Origin: Bradyrhizobium symbiodeficiens
GTDB taxonomy: Bacteria > Pseudomonadota > Alphaproteobacteria > Rhizobiales > Xanthobacteraceae
Direction: 5' to 3'
Assembly (NCBI RefSeq): GCF_002266465.3
Contig: NZ_CP029427.2
Coordinates: 932,501-996,500 of the forward strand
Length of the DNA stretch: 64,000 nt
Under the pieces are notes generated by a model. It did not search any database, was not told the origin of the DNA, and saw nothing but the letters and a program-made list of their open reading frames with translations. The translations under genes and the position numbers were made by a program. Below are positions 52,489 through 64,000 of this stretch, piece after piece; position 1 is the stretch's first letter, and the number at the start of each line of letters is the position of its first letter.

Positions 52489-53457
52489 ATGAATCGCCGT
52501 GAGTGTCTGGCGCTTCTTGGGATGATCGCGGCGCTGCCGGTCCCGGTCCTGGCGCAGCCGCCGAGCACTGCACGCCGGCTCGGCGTGCTCTCCGTCATCG
52601 CCTCCGATGACGTGATCGGCCAGGCCCGTCTGGCCGAGGCGCTCGCCGGCCTCGGCTGGAAAAAGCGCGACAACCTCGAGATCGACTGGCGCAGCGGTGG
52701 CGGCGACCGCGCCCGCATCGCGCGGCTCGCCGACGAGCTGATCGCGCTCAGGCCCGACGTCCTGCTCGCGCTCGGCACGCCCTCGGTCGAGGAGCTGCGC
52801 CGGCGCAGCACGACGATCCCGATCGTGTTCGCCGTCGTCACCGATCCCGTCAGCCAGGGCTTTGTCGACAACCTCGCGCATCCCGGCGGCAACGTCACAG
52901 GTTTCACAGATTACGACGGCCCGCTGGCCGGCAAATGGCTGGAGATGCTGACGCAGGTCACCCCGAAACCGTCCCGCGTTGTCGTCGTCTACAATCCCGC
53001 CACGGCGCCGTTCGCGCCCCTGATGCTGCGCACCATCGAGGACGCGGCGCGGACGCTCCATGTGACGGTCGAGCCCGCGCCGGTACATGACGCGGCTTCC
53101 ATCTCCGCGCTGGCTTCGCGGAGGGACGGCGGCTTTTTGATCCTGCCGGACTTCTTCACCATGGCCAATCGCGGCCAGCTTCTGGCGGCGATCGCGCAGG
53201 CGCGCGCGCCGGCGGTGTTCTGGAGCCGCACCTTCGTCGATGAGGGCGGGCTGATGTCCTACAGCACCGACAGCGCCGAGCAGCTCCGCCGTGCCGCGGA
53301 TTATATCGATCGCATTCTGAAGGGGGCGCGGCCAGCCGACCTGCCCGTGCAGAACCCCACCAAGTTCGAGCTCACGGTCAATCTCAAGACGGCCAGGGAG
53401 TCCGGCGTGACAGTTCACCCGGGCCTCATCGCCCTCGCGAATGACGTGATCGAATGA
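52489..53457 (+). CDS. ABC-type substrate-binding protein (PF04392 family)
   Basis: 322 aa. Signal peptide LALLGMIAALPVPVLAQ after MNRREC, without a clear lipobox. The mature domain starts RRLGVLSVIASDD and has the VLLALGTPSVEELRRRSTTIPIVFAVVTDP region common to this family, often annotated as tryptophan/tyrosine or urea-like ABC binding proteins. These are very numerous in Bradyrhizobium and many are orphans, as here: no permease or ATPase gene is adjacent. It starts ten bases after hemH. Confidence 0.85.
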   Translation: MNRRECLALLGMIAALPVPVLAQPPSTARRLGVLSVIASDDVIGQARLAEALAGLGWKKRDNLEIDWRSGGGDRARIARLADELIALRPDVLLALGTPSVEELRRRSTTIPIVFAVVTDPVSQGFVDNLAHPGGNVTGFTDYDGPLAGKWLEMLTQVTPKPSRVVVVYNPATAPFAPLMLRTIEDAARTLHVTVEPAPVHDAASISALASRRDGGFLILPDFFTMANRGQLLAAIAQARAPAVFWSRTFVDEGGLMSYSTDSAEQLRRAADYIDRILKGARPADLPVQNPTKFELTVNLKTARESGVTVHPGLIALANDVIE

Positions 53458-53683
53458 AGTCGTCCAAACAGCCGTTTCGGATTCGTTAAGTTCCGCCGCT
53501 AGGCTTGCGCCTGCACGCTTTCAAGGGTCTCTCGCAAATACATATCGGGGCCATTCCCTGCCTGGACGACTTGTGCAGAATTGAGCCGATACCGACGTGA
53601 ATTGCGACCGCTGAACCGGTAGGGTTGCGATACCGACCAACATACGGCGCGGGAAAGGTCGTTTTTCCTGCCTTGGAGGAAAT

Positions 53684-54685
53684 ATGAGCGGTTTCGACAT
53701 TTTCGCGATTGTTCTGGTGTTGCTCGTCATCGTCACGCTGGTCGCCGGCGTGAAGACGGTGCCGCAGGGCTATGACTGGACCATCGAGCGGTTCGGCAAA
53801 TACACGCAGACGCTGAGCCCCGGGCTCAATCTGATCGTGCCCTATTTCGATCGCGTCGGACGCAAGATCAACATGATGGAGCAGGTGATCGACATCCCGG
53901 AGCAGGAGGTCATCACCAAGGACAACGCCACCGTGACGGTGGACGGCGTTGCTTTCTACCAGGTGTTCGATGCCGCCAAAGCGAGCTACGAGGTCTCCAA
54001 CCTGACCCAGGCCGTCACCGTCCTGACCATGACGAACATCCGTTCCGTGATGGGCTCGATGGATCTCGACCAGGTGCTGTCGCACCGCGACGAGATCAAC
54101 GAGCGCCTGCTGCGCGTGGTCGATGCCGCGGTCTCACCCTGGGGCCTGAAAGTCAACCGCATCGAGATCAAGGACATTGTGCCGCCGGCCGACCTCGTCG
54201 AAGCCATGGGCCGGCAGATGAAGGCCGAACGCGTCAAGCGCGCCGACATTCTCGCCGCCGAAGGCCAGCGCCAGTCCGAGATCCTGCGCGCCGAGGGCGC
54301 CAAGCAGGGCCAGATCCTCCAGGCCGAAGGCCGCAAGGAAGCCGCGTTCCGCGATGCCGAAGCCCGCGAGCGGTCTGCCGAGGCCGAGGCCAAGGCGACC
54401 CAGATGGTCAGCGAAGCGATTTCCAAGGGCGACGTGGCTGCGCTGAATTACTTCATCGCCGACAAATACATCAAGGCGTTCGGGCAGCTGGCCGACTCGC
54501 CGAACCAGAAGGTCATCATGCTTCCGGTCGAGGCGATGAGCATGCTGGGCTCGCTCGCCGGCATCGGCGAGATCGCCAAGGCAACGTTCGGCGAAAGCGC
54601 GGCTTCCGCTGCTGCCGCCGCGCGCCGTCCGAGCTCAGTGCCGTCAGGCGGCACGCCGCCGGCGGTGCCGCCGCGGCAGGGATAG
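53684..54685 (+). CDS. SPFH/Band 7 membrane protease regulator-like protein (stomatin/QmcA type)
   Basis: 333 aa. One N-terminal membrane helix (IFAIVLVLLVIVTLVAG), then the SPFH domain (VPQGYDWTIERFGKYTQTLSPGLN). A long coiled-coil region follows with repeated AEGxxQ units (AEGQRQSEILRAEGAKQGQI) and then an Ala/Pro-rich tail. It forms large oligomers in membrane microdomains. The next gene encodes NfeD, its usual partner. The upstream 226 bp hold the promoter but no recognised motif. Confidence 0.92.
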   Translation: MSGFDIFAIVLVLLVIVTLVAGVKTVPQGYDWTIERFGKYTQTLSPGLNLIVPYFDRVGRKINMMEQVIDIPEQEVITKDNATVTVDGVAFYQVFDAAKASYEVSNLTQAVTVLTMTNIRSVMGSMDLDQVLSHRDEINERLLRVVDAAVSPWGLKVNRIEIKDIVPPADLVEAMGRQMKAERVKRADILAAEGQRQSEILRAEGAKQGQILQAEGRKEAAFRDAEARERSAEAEAKATQMVSEAISKGDVAALNYFIADKYIKAFGQLADSPNQKVIMLPVEAMSMLGSLAGIGEIAKATFGESAASAAAAARRPSSVPSGGTPPAVPPRQG

Positions 54686-54739
54686 TCACCGGCGCATGCC
54701 CCTTCGACAGGGGCATGCACCATGATAGAAGGTCGTGTC

Positions 54740-55183
54740 ATGACCGACATGTTCGTATCGCTGGGCACCTGGAACTGGCTGATCTTCGGCTTCATCCTGA
54801 TGGCGCTGGAGGTGCTGGCGCCGGGTATCTTCCTGTTCTGGCTGGGACTTGCCGCGCTGCTCGTCGGCCTGATCTCGTTCACGGTCGCCCTGTCGTGGCA
54901 GATCCAGCTCGTGATGTTCGCACTGTTCGCCGCTGCCGCCGTGCCGGTGTGGCGCCGTCTCGCCCGGCCGAAGCCGGATGCGAGCGCCAGTCCGTTCCTC
55001 AACAAGCGCGCCGATGCGCTGCTCGGGCGCGAGTTCACGCTGGAGAAGCCGATCGTCGACGGCAGCGGCACCATGCGCATCGGCGACACGGTGTGGCGCG
55101 TCGCGGGCCCCGATACGCCGGCGGGAACGCGGGTGAAGGTGGTGCAGGTGGATGGTGCGAACCTGACCGTGGGCGCGGCGTAG
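54740..55183 (+). CDS. NfeD family protein
   Basis: 147 aa from the ATG at 54740. N-terminal membrane helices (LIFGFILMALEVLAPGIFLFWLGLAALLVG and IQLVMFALFAAAAVPVW), followed by a C-terminal OB-fold domain (GREFTLEKPIVDGSGTMRIG, VKVVQVDGANLTV). This is the short NfeD form without a protease domain. It is paired with the SPFH protein, as in most bacteria, and probably binds it. Confidence 0.9.
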   Translation: MTDMFVSLGTWNWLIFGFILMALEVLAPGIFLFWLGLAALLVGLISFTVALSWQIQLVMFALFAAAAVPVWRRLARPKPDASASPFLNKRADALLGREFTLEKPIVDGSGTMRIGDTVWRVAGPDTPAGTRVKVVQVDGANLTVGAA

Positions 55184-55185
55184 CT

Positions 55186-55258
55186 TCTTCGCCTCGCCCC
55201 GACGCTCTCAGCGCGAGCGGCGCTCGTCGCGGCCCCGCAAGCGGGGCGAGGGAGAAGG
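55186..55258. repeat. Palindromic repeat overlapping the 3' end of the HxlR gene
   Basis: CCTCGCCCCG (55192-55201) and CGGGGCGAGG (55242-55251) are exact inverses about 40 bp apart, flanked by CTTC and GAAG. An inner GGCCCCGCAAGCGGGG hairpin is present. The element runs into the coding end of the neighbouring HxlR gene and supplies its stop codon. Confidence 0.65.
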
Positions 55259-55573
55259 CTTCCACCTCTCCGCGAACCGGTGCAGCGGTATGACCATCCC
55301 GCACAACTCCCGCCCGAGCGCAGTCAGCCCATAGCCTCCGCCATCGCCCAGCTCCACGAACCCCGCCTCGCGCAACTCCGTCAGTCGCGCCTGCAGCACC
55401 GTCGGTGAGGCCTCGTCGCAAGCGGTGCGTAATGCGCGGGAGGTGAGGGGCTCGCCGCGCAATTCCCACAATATTCGCAGGCTCCAGCGCCGGCCGAGCA
55501 GGTCCAGCAGCGCCATGACCGGCCGCCCGCTGTGCGAGCCGCGGACGCTTCCTGATGCCGCCTGCTTTCCCAT
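55208..55573 (-). CDS. HxlR-family winged-helix regulator
   Basis: 121 aa. Winged helix spans residues 15-95: VMALLDLLGRRWSLRILWEL, then LTSRALRTACDEASPTVLQARLTELREAGFVEL and YGLTALGREL. The last 13 residues (PRLRGRDERRSR) come from a palindromic repeat and are not part of the family, so the natural end has been replaced. It is divergent from the carboxymuconolactone decarboxylase gene, with an array of GCTACA half-sites between, its likely operator. Confidence 0.85.
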   Translation of the reverse strand: MGKQAASGSVRGSHSGRPVMALLDLLGRRWSLRILWELRGEPLTSRALRTACDEASPTVLQARLTELREAGFVELGDGGGYGLTALGRELCGMVIPLHRFAERWKPSPSPRLRGRDERRSR

Positions 55574-55592
55574 TGTCTCCCCCTTGCGTCGT

Positions 55593-55631
55593 GCTACAGA
55601 TAGTGTAGCGTTCTGCTACAATAAAAGTAGC
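55593..55631. promoter_or_regulatory. Operator array between hxlR-like gene and CMD gene
   Basis: Four half-sites in alternating orientation: GCTACA (55593-55598), TGTAGC (55604-55609), GCTACA (55615-55620) and GTAGC (55627-55631). They form three adjacent inverted pairs with 5-6 bp spacing, repeating every 11 bp or so, one helical turn. It lies in the 72-bp gap between the divergent genes. Confidence 0.72.
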
Positions 55632-55645
55632 AAAGGAGGCGGCCA

Positions 55646-56203
55646 ATGTCCCAATCCACGCCGCGCATCGCCCCGCTCACCCCGCCTTATCCCCCGGATA
55701 TCCAGGCGCAGTTCGACCGTATCATGCGCGGCGCGCCGCCGCTGCTGCTGTTCCGGGTGATGGCAGGCCACAGCCGCGCCTGGGACAAGTTTCGAGCCGG
55801 CGGCCTGCTCGATCCCGGCCCGCTCTCCCTGCGCCAGCGCGAGATCGTCATCGACCGCACCTGCGCGCTGAATCAATGCGAGTATGAATGGGGCGTGCAT
55901 GTCGCGATCTTTGCCGGGCCGGCGAAGCTCACCGAAGACGAGGTGCGTGCCACAGTGCAGGGCGATGCCGCGTCGTCATGTTGGTCACCGGGCGAGCAGG
56001 CGCTGATCGCAGCGGTCGATGCGCTGCATTACCGCGCAACGTTGAGCGATGAAGAGTTTGCCGCGCTGTCGGCGCATTACGACGAGGCGCAGATTTTGGA
56101 GATCATGGTGCTGTGCGGCTTCTATCGCACGGTGTCGTATCTGGCGAACGGGCTGAAGCTGCCGCTGGAGGAAATGGCAGCGCGGTTTCCGGCCCCGCTC
56201 TAA
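55646..56203 (+). CDS. Carboxymuconolactone decarboxylase family protein
   Basis: 185 aa, AhpD-like CMD fold. CALNQCEYEWGVHVAIF has a Cys-x4-Glu/x-His pattern at the place of the family's redox/active site, but only one Cys there, so it may not be a peroxidase. It is the probable target of the divergent HxlR regulator. The GGAGG ribosome site sits just after the operator array. Substrate unknown. Confidence 0.87.
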   Translation: MSQSTPRIAPLTPPYPPDIQAQFDRIMRGAPPLLLFRVMAGHSRAWDKFRAGGLLDPGPLSLRQREIVIDRTCALNQCEYEWGVHVAIFAGPAKLTEDEVRATVQGDAASSCWSPGEQALIAAVDALHYRATLSDEEFAALSAHYDEAQILEIMVLCGFYRTVSYLANGLKLPLEEMAARFPAPL

Positions 56204-56228
56204 CGGCGGAGAGCGTACGCACACTCTC

Positions 56229-56356
56229 CGTCATTCCGGGGCGCGCCACTTGGCGCAAGCTATGATGCGCAATTGCGCATCTGAGAACCCATCGAGAGAC
56301 AAACTCTGTGGCCCGATGGATCCCGGGCTCATCGCTTCGCGATGCCCCGGGATGAC
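56229..56356. repeat. Palindromic intergenic repeat, family B copy 3 (longer variant)
   Basis: The arms CGTCATTCCGGGGCG and CGATGCCCCGGGATGAC pair imperfectly, with GGCCCGATGGATCCCGGG / CCCATCGAGAG-type pairing inside. A roughly 30-bp insert with GATGCGCAATTGCGCATC, itself a perfect palindrome, distinguishes this copy. It separates the convergent CMD and kdsD genes. Confidence 0.8.
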
Positions 56357-56359
56357 AGA

Positions 56360-57367
56360 TCAGGCCACGCCCGCGCGCAGCAGATCGTGCAGATGCACGA
56401 TGCCCACCACCTTGCCGGCCTCGGTCACGACCAGCGTCGTGATCTTGCGTGTGTTCAGCACCTCGATCATCTCGGTGGCGAGCATCGAGGGCGGCACCGT
56501 TTTCGGCCGCTTCGTCATGATGTCGTCGACCGACGCCGTCAACAGGTCGGGACGCATGTGGCGGCGCAAATCGCCGTCGGTGATGATGCCCGCGACCTCG
56601 TTCGCTGCGTTGACGATGCAGACGCAGCCGAGGCCCTTGGCCGACATCTCGACCACGGCGTCCGACATCTTGGTGCCCAGGGGCTTGACCGGGATCTCGG
56701 CACCCGTGCGCATGTAGTCGCGGACGAATTTCAGCATCGCGCCGAGCTTGCCGCCGGGGTGGAAATGCGCGAACTCCAGCGCGGTGAAGCCGCGGCCTTC
56801 GAGCAACGCGATCGCGAGGGCATCGCCGATCGCGGCCTGCATCAGCGTCGAGGTGGTCGGCGCCAGATTGTGCGGGCAGGCCTCGCGCGCCTTCGGCAGC
56901 TCGATCACGAGGTCGGCGGCCTGTCCCAGCGATGAGGCCGCATTCGACGTCACCGCGATCATGGGAATCGCAAAGCGCGCCGAGTAGTTCACGAGGTTCT
57001 TCATCTCCGGCTGCTCGCCGGACCAGGACAGCGCCATGATGACGTCGTCGGTGGTGATCATGCCGAGGTCGCCGTGGCCGGCCTCGGCGGCGTGCACGAA
57101 GAACGCCGGCGTGCCGGTCGAGGCCAGCGTCGCAGCGATCTTGCGCCCCATATGGCCCGACTTGCCGAGCCCGGTGACGATGACGCGGCCCTTGGCGTTG
57201 CGGATCAGATCGACGGCTTTCGCAAATGTCGCGCCGAGCGGGCCGCGCAGGGCGGCTGCGAGCGCGTTGATGCCGCCGCTCTCCGTCTCCAGCGTGCGGA
57301 GCGCGGATTCGACGCTGTCGGGGATGGGGCCGGATGATGCGGTCATCAGCGGTTTCGAACTCGGCAT
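56360..57367 (-). CDS. kdsD: Arabinose-5-phosphate isomerase, KpsF/GutQ family
   Basis: 335 aa: an N-terminal SIS domain (VIVTGLGKSGHMGRKIAATLASTGTPA, HAAEAGHGDLGMI, LSWSGEQPE) and two C-terminal CBS domains (CVCIVNAANEVAGIITDGDLRRHM; ITTLVVTEAGKVVGIVHLHDLLRAG). It isomerises ribulose-5-P to arabinose-5-P, the first step of Kdo synthesis for lipopolysaccharide. It stands alone here, away from other kds genes. Confidence 0.93.
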   Translation of the reverse strand: MPSSKPLMTASSGPIPDSVESALRTLETESGGINALAAALRGPLGATFAKAVDLIRNAKGRVIVTGLGKSGHMGRKIAATLASTGTPAFFVHAAEAGHGDLGMITTDDVIMALSWSGEQPEMKNLVNYSARFAIPMIAVTSNAASSLGQAADLVIELPKAREACPHNLAPTTSTLMQAAIGDALAIALLEGRGFTALEFAHFHPGGKLGAMLKFVRDYMRTGAEIPVKPLGTKMSDAVVEMSAKGLGCVCIVNAANEVAGIITDGDLRRHMRPDLLTASVDDIMTKRPKTVPPSMLATEMIEVLNTRKITTLVVTEAGKVVGIVHLHDLLRAGVA

Positions 57368-57559
57368 GTTCTGGTCCAGGGAGGAGGGGGCGTTCGCCCG
57401 GTCGGCGCCTCCTTAGCACGCCGCGGCTCTGGAGGCGACGAGCGCGCCGACACCCTCAACCGGTCATTAACCATAATTGTTTAACTCCATTAACGGTGGT
57501 TCCCGCCTCCCGGTGGAGACCATCGTGGAAGTGTTTGATTTCGTTGGAGTTATTCCATC

Positions 57560-59317
57560 GTGGGGTCGTCTCCAGGCATTGGCCGGAGCAAACGCGCGCA
57601 GTTTCTGCGCGCGGCTTTGCCGTGCCTTGTGCCGGGTCTTGCGCTGACCGCCCTGGGAAGCACGCCCGCGGCCGCCCAGAGCCTCACGCCCGACCTGTTC
57701 AATCCCAACCGCGGCGGCTTCGCCTCGCCTGACACGCTGCCGACGCGCCGCACGGCGGGCGTGCCGCAGGCGCCGTCGGATGCGTTGCCGGCGCTGCCCG
57801 ATCCCAATGCCGATCCGCGCAAGGCCCGCGAGAAGCCGGCGACCTCGCGCATCGGTCAGGTCCCGACTTACGGCCTGCCTGCCGCCACCGGCGCGAGCAG
57901 CTCCGGCTACGATTCGCTCAACCGCAAGCGGCAGCAACCCAAGCTCTATCCGGGCCAGCCGAAGCCGAAGCGCGCTGCCGGTCCCGGCTCGCCGGTGCCG
58001 ACCACGGCGCCGCCGCCGTCGACGCTCGGCCTGCCGAAGATTGCGCCGCCGCCATCCGCCTCCGCCAACAAGGCGCCGGTGCCGGCAGCGATGGCGGGCA
58101 CCGTGCCCGGCCAGCCGCTGCGCCGCCGCCTCAAGGCTGATGACGACGCGTTTGGCGCCGTCGGCGACTACGCTGGCAGTTTCCTGATCAAGGGTGGGCT
58201 CGAGCTCTCCACCGGCTACGACACCAATCCCACGCGTCTGAACAAGCCGGTCGGCTCCCCGGTCTATGTCGTCGCGCCCGATCTCCTCGTGGTCTCGGAC
58301 TGGGAGCGCCACGCGCTGGTGGCTGACCTGCGCGGCTCGTTCTCCGGCTACACCCAAAACATGCCGGCGACGATCGACGGCTTTGCCTCGCCTTCGCCGG
58401 TCGAAGCCGACCGCCCCGACTTCACCGGCCATGTCGATGGCCGGCTCGATGTCAGCCGCGATCTCAAGCTGACCTCGCAGCTGCGCTTGCGGCTCGCCAC
58501 TGACAATCCCGGCAGCCCCAACGTGCAGGCCGGCCTGCAGAGATATCCTGTCTACGCTGCCTACGGCACCACTGTCGGCTTCGACCAGACCTTCAATCGC
58601 TTCCAGGTCGCCGCCGGCGGCACCGTCGATCGCACCGCCTACACGGACTCCAAGCTCACCGACGGCTCGACCTTCGGCAATCGCGATCGCGACTTCAACC
58701 AGTATGGCGGCATCGGGCGCTTCTCCTACGACCTCAAGCCGGGCCTGAAGCCGTTCGTCGAGATCCAGGGTGACACCCGCGTTCACGACCAGGCCGCCGA
58801 TCGCAACGGCTATTTCCGCGATTCGAACGGCGGCTACGCCAAGGTCGGCACGTCCTTTGAATTCTCGCGCATCCTCATCGGCGAAATCTCGGTCGGCTAT
58901 TCCGCGCGCAACTATACTGACCCGCGCCTCAGCCAGCTCGCGGGCTTCCTGACCTCGGGCTCGCTGATCTGGAATGCGAGCGGCCTCACCACGGTGAAAT
59001 TCTTCACCGACACGCAGATCGCCGAGACCACGATCCCAGGCTCCTCCGGCGTCCTGGTGCGCACCTACGCCGCCGAAGTCGATCACGACTTCCGCCGCTG
59101 GCTCACCGCTGTCGGCAAGTTCACCTACGGTACCTACGACTACCAGGGCCAGAATCGCAACGACAAGACCTACTCGCTCGAAGGCAATCTGATCTACAAG
59201 CTCAACCGCAACATCTGGATCAAGGGCACGCTGCGCCACGACATCCTGGATTCGAACCAGCCGGGATCGAGCTCGCAGGGCACGGTGATGTTGGTGGGGG
59301 TGAGGCTGCAGAATTGA
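57560..59317 (+). CDS. Outer-membrane beta-barrel protein
   Basis: 585 aa from a GTG with TTGGAG upstream. A signal peptide (LVPGLALTALGSTPAAAQS) is followed by a Pro/Ala-rich linker of about 180 residues. Then about 400 residues form alternating amphipathic strands such as GLELSTGYDTNPTRL, FQVAAGGTVDRTAYTDSKL and IWIKGTLRHDILD, ending LVGVRLQN, with a penultimate aromatic-poor but strand-like C-terminus. Fits the Bradyrhizobium outer-membrane beta-barrel family of unknown cargo. The 5' AT-rich region (57465-57495) is the likely promoter. Confidence 0.83.
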   Translation: MGSSPGIGRSKRAQFLRAALPCLVPGLALTALGSTPAAAQSLTPDLFNPNRGGFASPDTLPTRRTAGVPQAPSDALPALPDPNADPRKAREKPATSRIGQVPTYGLPAATGASSSGYDSLNRKRQQPKLYPGQPKPKRAAGPGSPVPTTAPPPSTLGLPKIAPPPSASANKAPVPAAMAGTVPGQPLRRRLKADDDAFGAVGDYAGSFLIKGGLELSTGYDTNPTRLNKPVGSPVYVVAPDLLVVSDWERHALVADLRGSFSGYTQNMPATIDGFASPSPVEADRPDFTGHVDGRLDVSRDLKLTSQLRLRLATDNPGSPNVQAGLQRYPVYAAYGTTVGFDQTFNRFQVAAGGTVDRTAYTDSKLTDGSTFGNRDRDFNQYGGIGRFSYDLKPGLKPFVEIQGDTRVHDQAADRNGYFRDSNGGYAKVGTSFEFSRILIGEISVGYSARNYTDPRLSQLAGFLTSGSLIWNASGLTTVKFFTDTQIAETTIPGSSGVLVRTYAAEVDHDFRRWLTAVGKFTYGTYDYQGQNRNDKTYSLEGNLIYKLNRNIWIKGTLRHDILDSNQPGSSSQGTVMLVGVRLQN

Positions 59318-59334
59318 GGCCGCCATCCGCTTAG

Positions 59335-59754
59335 CTAGCGACGGCTTGGCCCTCTAGCAGTCACGATCATGACCGGCTTCTCGTCTGAAATGACATCAAG
59401 GCAGGTCCACCCAGTGACAAACCGATAATGGCGGGCGTTACTGTGAACGAGCTTGAGCGCTTCGGATTGTGATTTCCAGAACCGTGAATCTTCAACCAGA
59501 TACGCGAAGTGCTCGGCGACCAGCCCCTCGGACGGTGTGTTCAAATTCTCCGTGCTAAGCGGCATTTCATCGAGAATTCGAACAACATGCGTTCTGTCAA
59601 ACTGAACCGTGAGAGCCCGCGATGCATCACCTGGGATGGCAAAGTCGGCACTTACTCCTTGGTCTTCCCAAGTCAAAGTGATGAGGTCGCTCAGGCTTGT
59701 CTTGAATGCGACCGGCTGGGCGAGGGCAAGGTATCTGGACATTTGCTCGCCCAT
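59335..59754 (-). CDS. Hypothetical protein, atypical composition
   Basis: 139 aa from the ATG at 59754; MSRYLALAQ four codons later is an alternative start. It is soluble with mixed alpha/beta character (LSDLITLTWEDQGVSADFAI, HFAYLVEDSRFWKSQSEALK). The gene and its flanks are visibly less GC-rich than neighbours, and third codon positions are less G/C-biased, which suggests recent acquisition. No family recognised. It is the only gene of the gltD side without a clear partner. Confidence 0.6.
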   Translation of the reverse strand: MGEQMSRYLALAQPVAFKTSLSDLITLTWEDQGVSADFAIPGDASRALTVQFDRTHVVRILDEMPLSTENLNTPSEGLVAEHFAYLVEDSRFWKSQSEALKLVHSNARHYRFVTGWTCLDVISDEKPVMIVTARGPSRR

Positions 59755-59839
59755 TGAGAAAGCGGTAGGCGCTGGCCGCCTACGCTCGTAACTTCGCTGA
59801 AGATCGTAGCGTAGAAAATCCCCCGCGCCGTAAATTGCC

Positions 59840-61291
<1,452 letters not shown>

Positions 61292-61334
61292 TAAACCCGA
61301 AGTCCCTGCCGCTTGAATTCTTTGTTCTCTCTCC

Positions 61335-61441
61335 CCTCATCCTGAGGAGCGGCGCGCTCTTCGCGCCGCGTCTCGAAGGATGAAGGCCCGGATGGCTGTC
61401 TCATGGTTCGAGATGGCGCTTCGCGCCGCCTCACCATGAGG
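61335..61441. repeat. Palindromic intergenic repeat, family F
   Basis: CCTCATCCTGAGGAGC on the left and GCCTCACCATGAGG on the right are approximate inverses, with inner hairpins GGCGCGCTCTTCGCGCC and GGCGCTTCGCGCC. Located between gltB and gltD. It may change the ratio of the two subunits' mRNA. Confidence 0.75.
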
Positions 61442-61449
61442 CTTTTTCC

Positions 61450-64000
<2,551 letters not shown>

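Noticed and set aside
57467..59326. 619-aa minus-strand ORF opposite the outer-membrane barrel protein
   Set aside because: Low-complexity Val/Ala/Arg/Gly composition typical of shadows; the plus strand has a signal peptide and beta-strand pattern.

Overview
The window is high-GC chromosomal DNA from an alphaproteobacterium of the Rhizobiales, most probably Bradyrhizobium or a close relative. The support is qualitative. It has a complete PhyR-NepR-EcfG general stress response locus, tandem DUF3551 exported proteins, a homospermidine synthase, RpoH- and EcfG-type promoters of the alphaproteobacterial kind, and many short palindromic intergenic elements of the type common in Bradyrhizobium. I see no phage, IS element, CRISPR array, rRNA or tRNA. 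Long ORFs antisense to most genes are a by-product of the GC-rich codon bias.

Layout. (1) 1-5.4 kb, all minus strand: two tandem alpha/beta hydrolases, a GntR regulator with a perfect palindromic operator just ahead of its start, a PhyH-type dioxygenase, a SAF-domain dehydrogenase and the beginning of a TRAP-type solute-binding protein. This is a small catabolic island of unknown substrate. (2) 5.4-18.3 kb: an Ogt-type DNA repair protein, then an acyl-CoA catabolic cluster around a TetR regulator: acyl-CoA ligase, thiolase, SDR, crotonase, feruloyl-CoA-synthase-like ligase, three acyl-CoA dehydrogenases (two of them a tandem duplication) and a nitroreductase. (3) 18.3-24.9 kb: ecfG-nepR divergent from phyR, an NTF2-like protein, htpG behind an RpoH-like promoter, and small exported proteins. 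(4) 25-29.3 kb: a FATP-type acyl-CoA synthetase, then a translationally coupled ACP / ANL ligase / SDR trio. (5) 29.4-34.6 kb: small proteins, DUF3095, a frameshifted DUF2147 remnant, MATE, GNAT and sodB.

(6) 34.7-41.9 kb, metal homeostasis: two half-size permeases, then a Zur box followed by a tightly packed operon of a His-rich membrane peptide, ABC ATPase, permease, binding protein, COG0523 GTPase and WD40 protein, then MgtC. (7) 42-46.8 kb, polyamine cluster on the minus strand: ornithine decarboxylase behind a long structured leader, GNAT, RidA and homospermidine synthase. (8) 46.9-50.8 kb: M3 peptidase, DUF1007 and NicO-type Ni/Co transporter with overlapping ends. (9) 50.9-59.8 kb: MAPEG, ferrochelatase, ABC binding protein, SPFH/NfeD pair, an HxlR regulator divergent from a carboxymuconolactone decarboxylase with an operator array between them, arabinose-5-phosphate isomerase, and an outer-membrane barrel protein. 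(10) 59.8-64 kb: gltD and the C-terminal half of gltB.

The clearest system-level reading is that the window carries the general stress response core together with several of its likely targets. EcfG-type promoters (GGAAC, 16-17 bp, CGTT-like) precede phyR, sodB and a small anchored protein, with weaker matches before two exported-protein genes. The other well-supported regulatory sites are the Zur box of the zinc operon, the GntR palindrome, the HxlR half-site array and the RpoH-like htpG promoter. I do not see an unmistakably new system. The best leads are the zinc operon with its His-rich peptide and propeller partner, the ACP-ligase-SDR trio, the split permease and the polyamine leader RNA.
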